A stretch of 5,060 nucleotides of DNA from Alkaliphilus sp. (lineage in GTDB: Bacteria > Bacillota > Clostridia > Peptostreptococcales > Thermotaleaceae). The stretch is from positions 1-5,060 of the forward strand of contig JAGXRU010000022.1 in assembly GCA_018335765.1 (NCBI GenBank), in the 5' to 3' direction. This document shows positions 4,442 to 5,060 of this stretch, piece after piece. Numbering within the stretch: position 1 is the stretch's first letter; each line of letters opens with the position of its first letter. The position numbers and the translations under genes are program-made. The notes under the pieces are model-generated. The model saw nothing but the letters and a program-made list of their open reading frames with translations, had not been told where the DNA came from and ran no database searches.

Positions 4442-5060
4442 TCGGTGTCTTTTTTATTGCCATTGGTTTAGCGGTTCATGTGTTAAAATGGTATTTTCTT
4501 ATTTCAGGCTATAACACTATGTCGAAAGAGAAAAAGGCGAATGTTGACACAAAGGGTCTTGGTCGTGTGATGGGGATATATTCATATGTCAATGGCGGTA
4601 TTTTTATTGTGGTGGGTGCGTTGCAAGCCTTAGATCTAAAACCGGCTCTGACACCAGTTATTGTATTTTTCAGTATTTCGACAGTTTATTTATTGATTAA
4701 GGCTCAAAAGTATGATGGGAATATTTATGATAAAAATGGAAAACTACGAAAGGGAGCATGGAAGCAATTCGCTTTGCCTGTTGGTATCGTTGTTGTCATA
4801 TTAATCTTTGTAGCCGTTCTGATGTATTTTTCATCCCAATCAACAAAAGTGACTTTTGTTGAAGAAGGAATACAAATTCATGGTATGTATGGTGATGTTT
4901 ATATGTGGGAGTCTATTGAAAATGTCAAGTTAATGGCAGAATTTCCAACTATTGAAATGCGTACCAATGGGTCAGCTCTGGGTTCAAACTTGAAGGGGCA
5001 TTTCAGGACAAGAGAACTAGGTTCAGTTAAGTTGTTTGTTAATACTCAAAAGCCCCCCTT
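4426..5060 (+). CDS. DUF3784 membrane protein with a C-terminal PH-like domain (partial)
   Basis: The frame is open from ATG 4426 to the window edge (211 codons). A strong GAGGAGGT site lies five bases upstream (4413-4420), inside the end of the Y1 transposase frame, so the two overlap by 16 bp. The product has two membrane segments at about residues 50-68 and 73-91, an N-terminal one at about 2-20, and a fourth at about 115-135. The motif SGYNTMSKEKK after the first segment is typical of DUF3784. From about residue 139, beta-rich sequence (VTFVEEGIQIHGMYG, then IEMRTNG and LKGHFRTRELGSVKLFV) resembles a bacterial pleckstrin-homology-like domain. Such proteins sit in the cytoplasmic membrane; their role is unknown. 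The C-terminus is outside the window. Its native promoter may have been displaced by the Y1 element. Confidence 0.8.
   Translation, partial: MWFFIIGVFFIAIGLAVHVLKWYFLISGYNTMSKEKKANVDTKGLGRVMGIYSYVNGGIFIVVGALQALDLKPALTPVIVFFSISTVYLLIKAQKYDGNIYDKNGKLRKGAWKQFALPVGIVVVILIFVAVLMYFSSQSTKVTFVEEGIQIHGMYGDVYMWESIENVKLMAEFPTIEMRTNGSALGSNLKGHFRTRELGSVKLFVNTQKPP

Overview
The window is a low-GC stretch of genome from what looks like a member of the Firmicutes, most probably Clostridia. The basis is AT-rich codon use, strong AGGAGG-type ribosome binding sites, and proteins typical of that group (an IS3 transposase, a REP-associated Y1 transposase, a DUF3784/PH-like membrane protein). It is mostly layered mobile-element debris with two ordinary genes.

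Positions 1-2560: an IS3-family transposase gene (DDE/OrfB) enters from the left and is split exactly after the codon of its second catalytic Asp (242-244) by about 1.93 kb of foreign DNA. Removing 245-2177 rejoins the frame and restores a D-59-D-35-E catalytic triad. The intruder is a tyrosine-recombinase transposon whose 79-bp ends (245-323 and 2065-2143) are mirror images. Each end carries two copies of an 11-bp motif (CTATGCCGAAG) in tandem, then one inverted copy 41 bp further in. On the minus strand the element encodes one intact recombinase (822-2021, all catalytic residues present) and two remnants (526-825 and 333-539) that abut at a deletion scar. This is best read as a decayed three-recombinase (RIT-like) element. 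A hairpin that would hide the first gene's ribosome binding site overlaps its own -10 box, so only transcripts arriving from outside would fold it. A 28-bp palindromic extra segment of unknown origin lies beyond the right end.

Positions 2561-3093: a 19-bp palindrome, then an unrecognised protein-coding remnant in two frames. Positions 3094-3630: an intact GNAT acetyltransferase. Positions 3631-3937: AT-rich spacer, then a short C-terminal piece resembling an IS110-family transposase on the minus strand.

Positions 3938-4441: a REP-associated Y1 transposase with its own promoter. It is truncated at its C-terminus, and the residue aligned with the catalytic Tyr is Cys, so it should be inactive. 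Its 3' end overlaps the start of a DUF3784/PH-like membrane protein gene (4426 to beyond the window), which may now be transcribed from the transposase promoter.

The most unusual material is the recombinase element: its symmetric ends, its self-protecting hairpin, its insertion at a catalytic codon and the palindrome at its right border.
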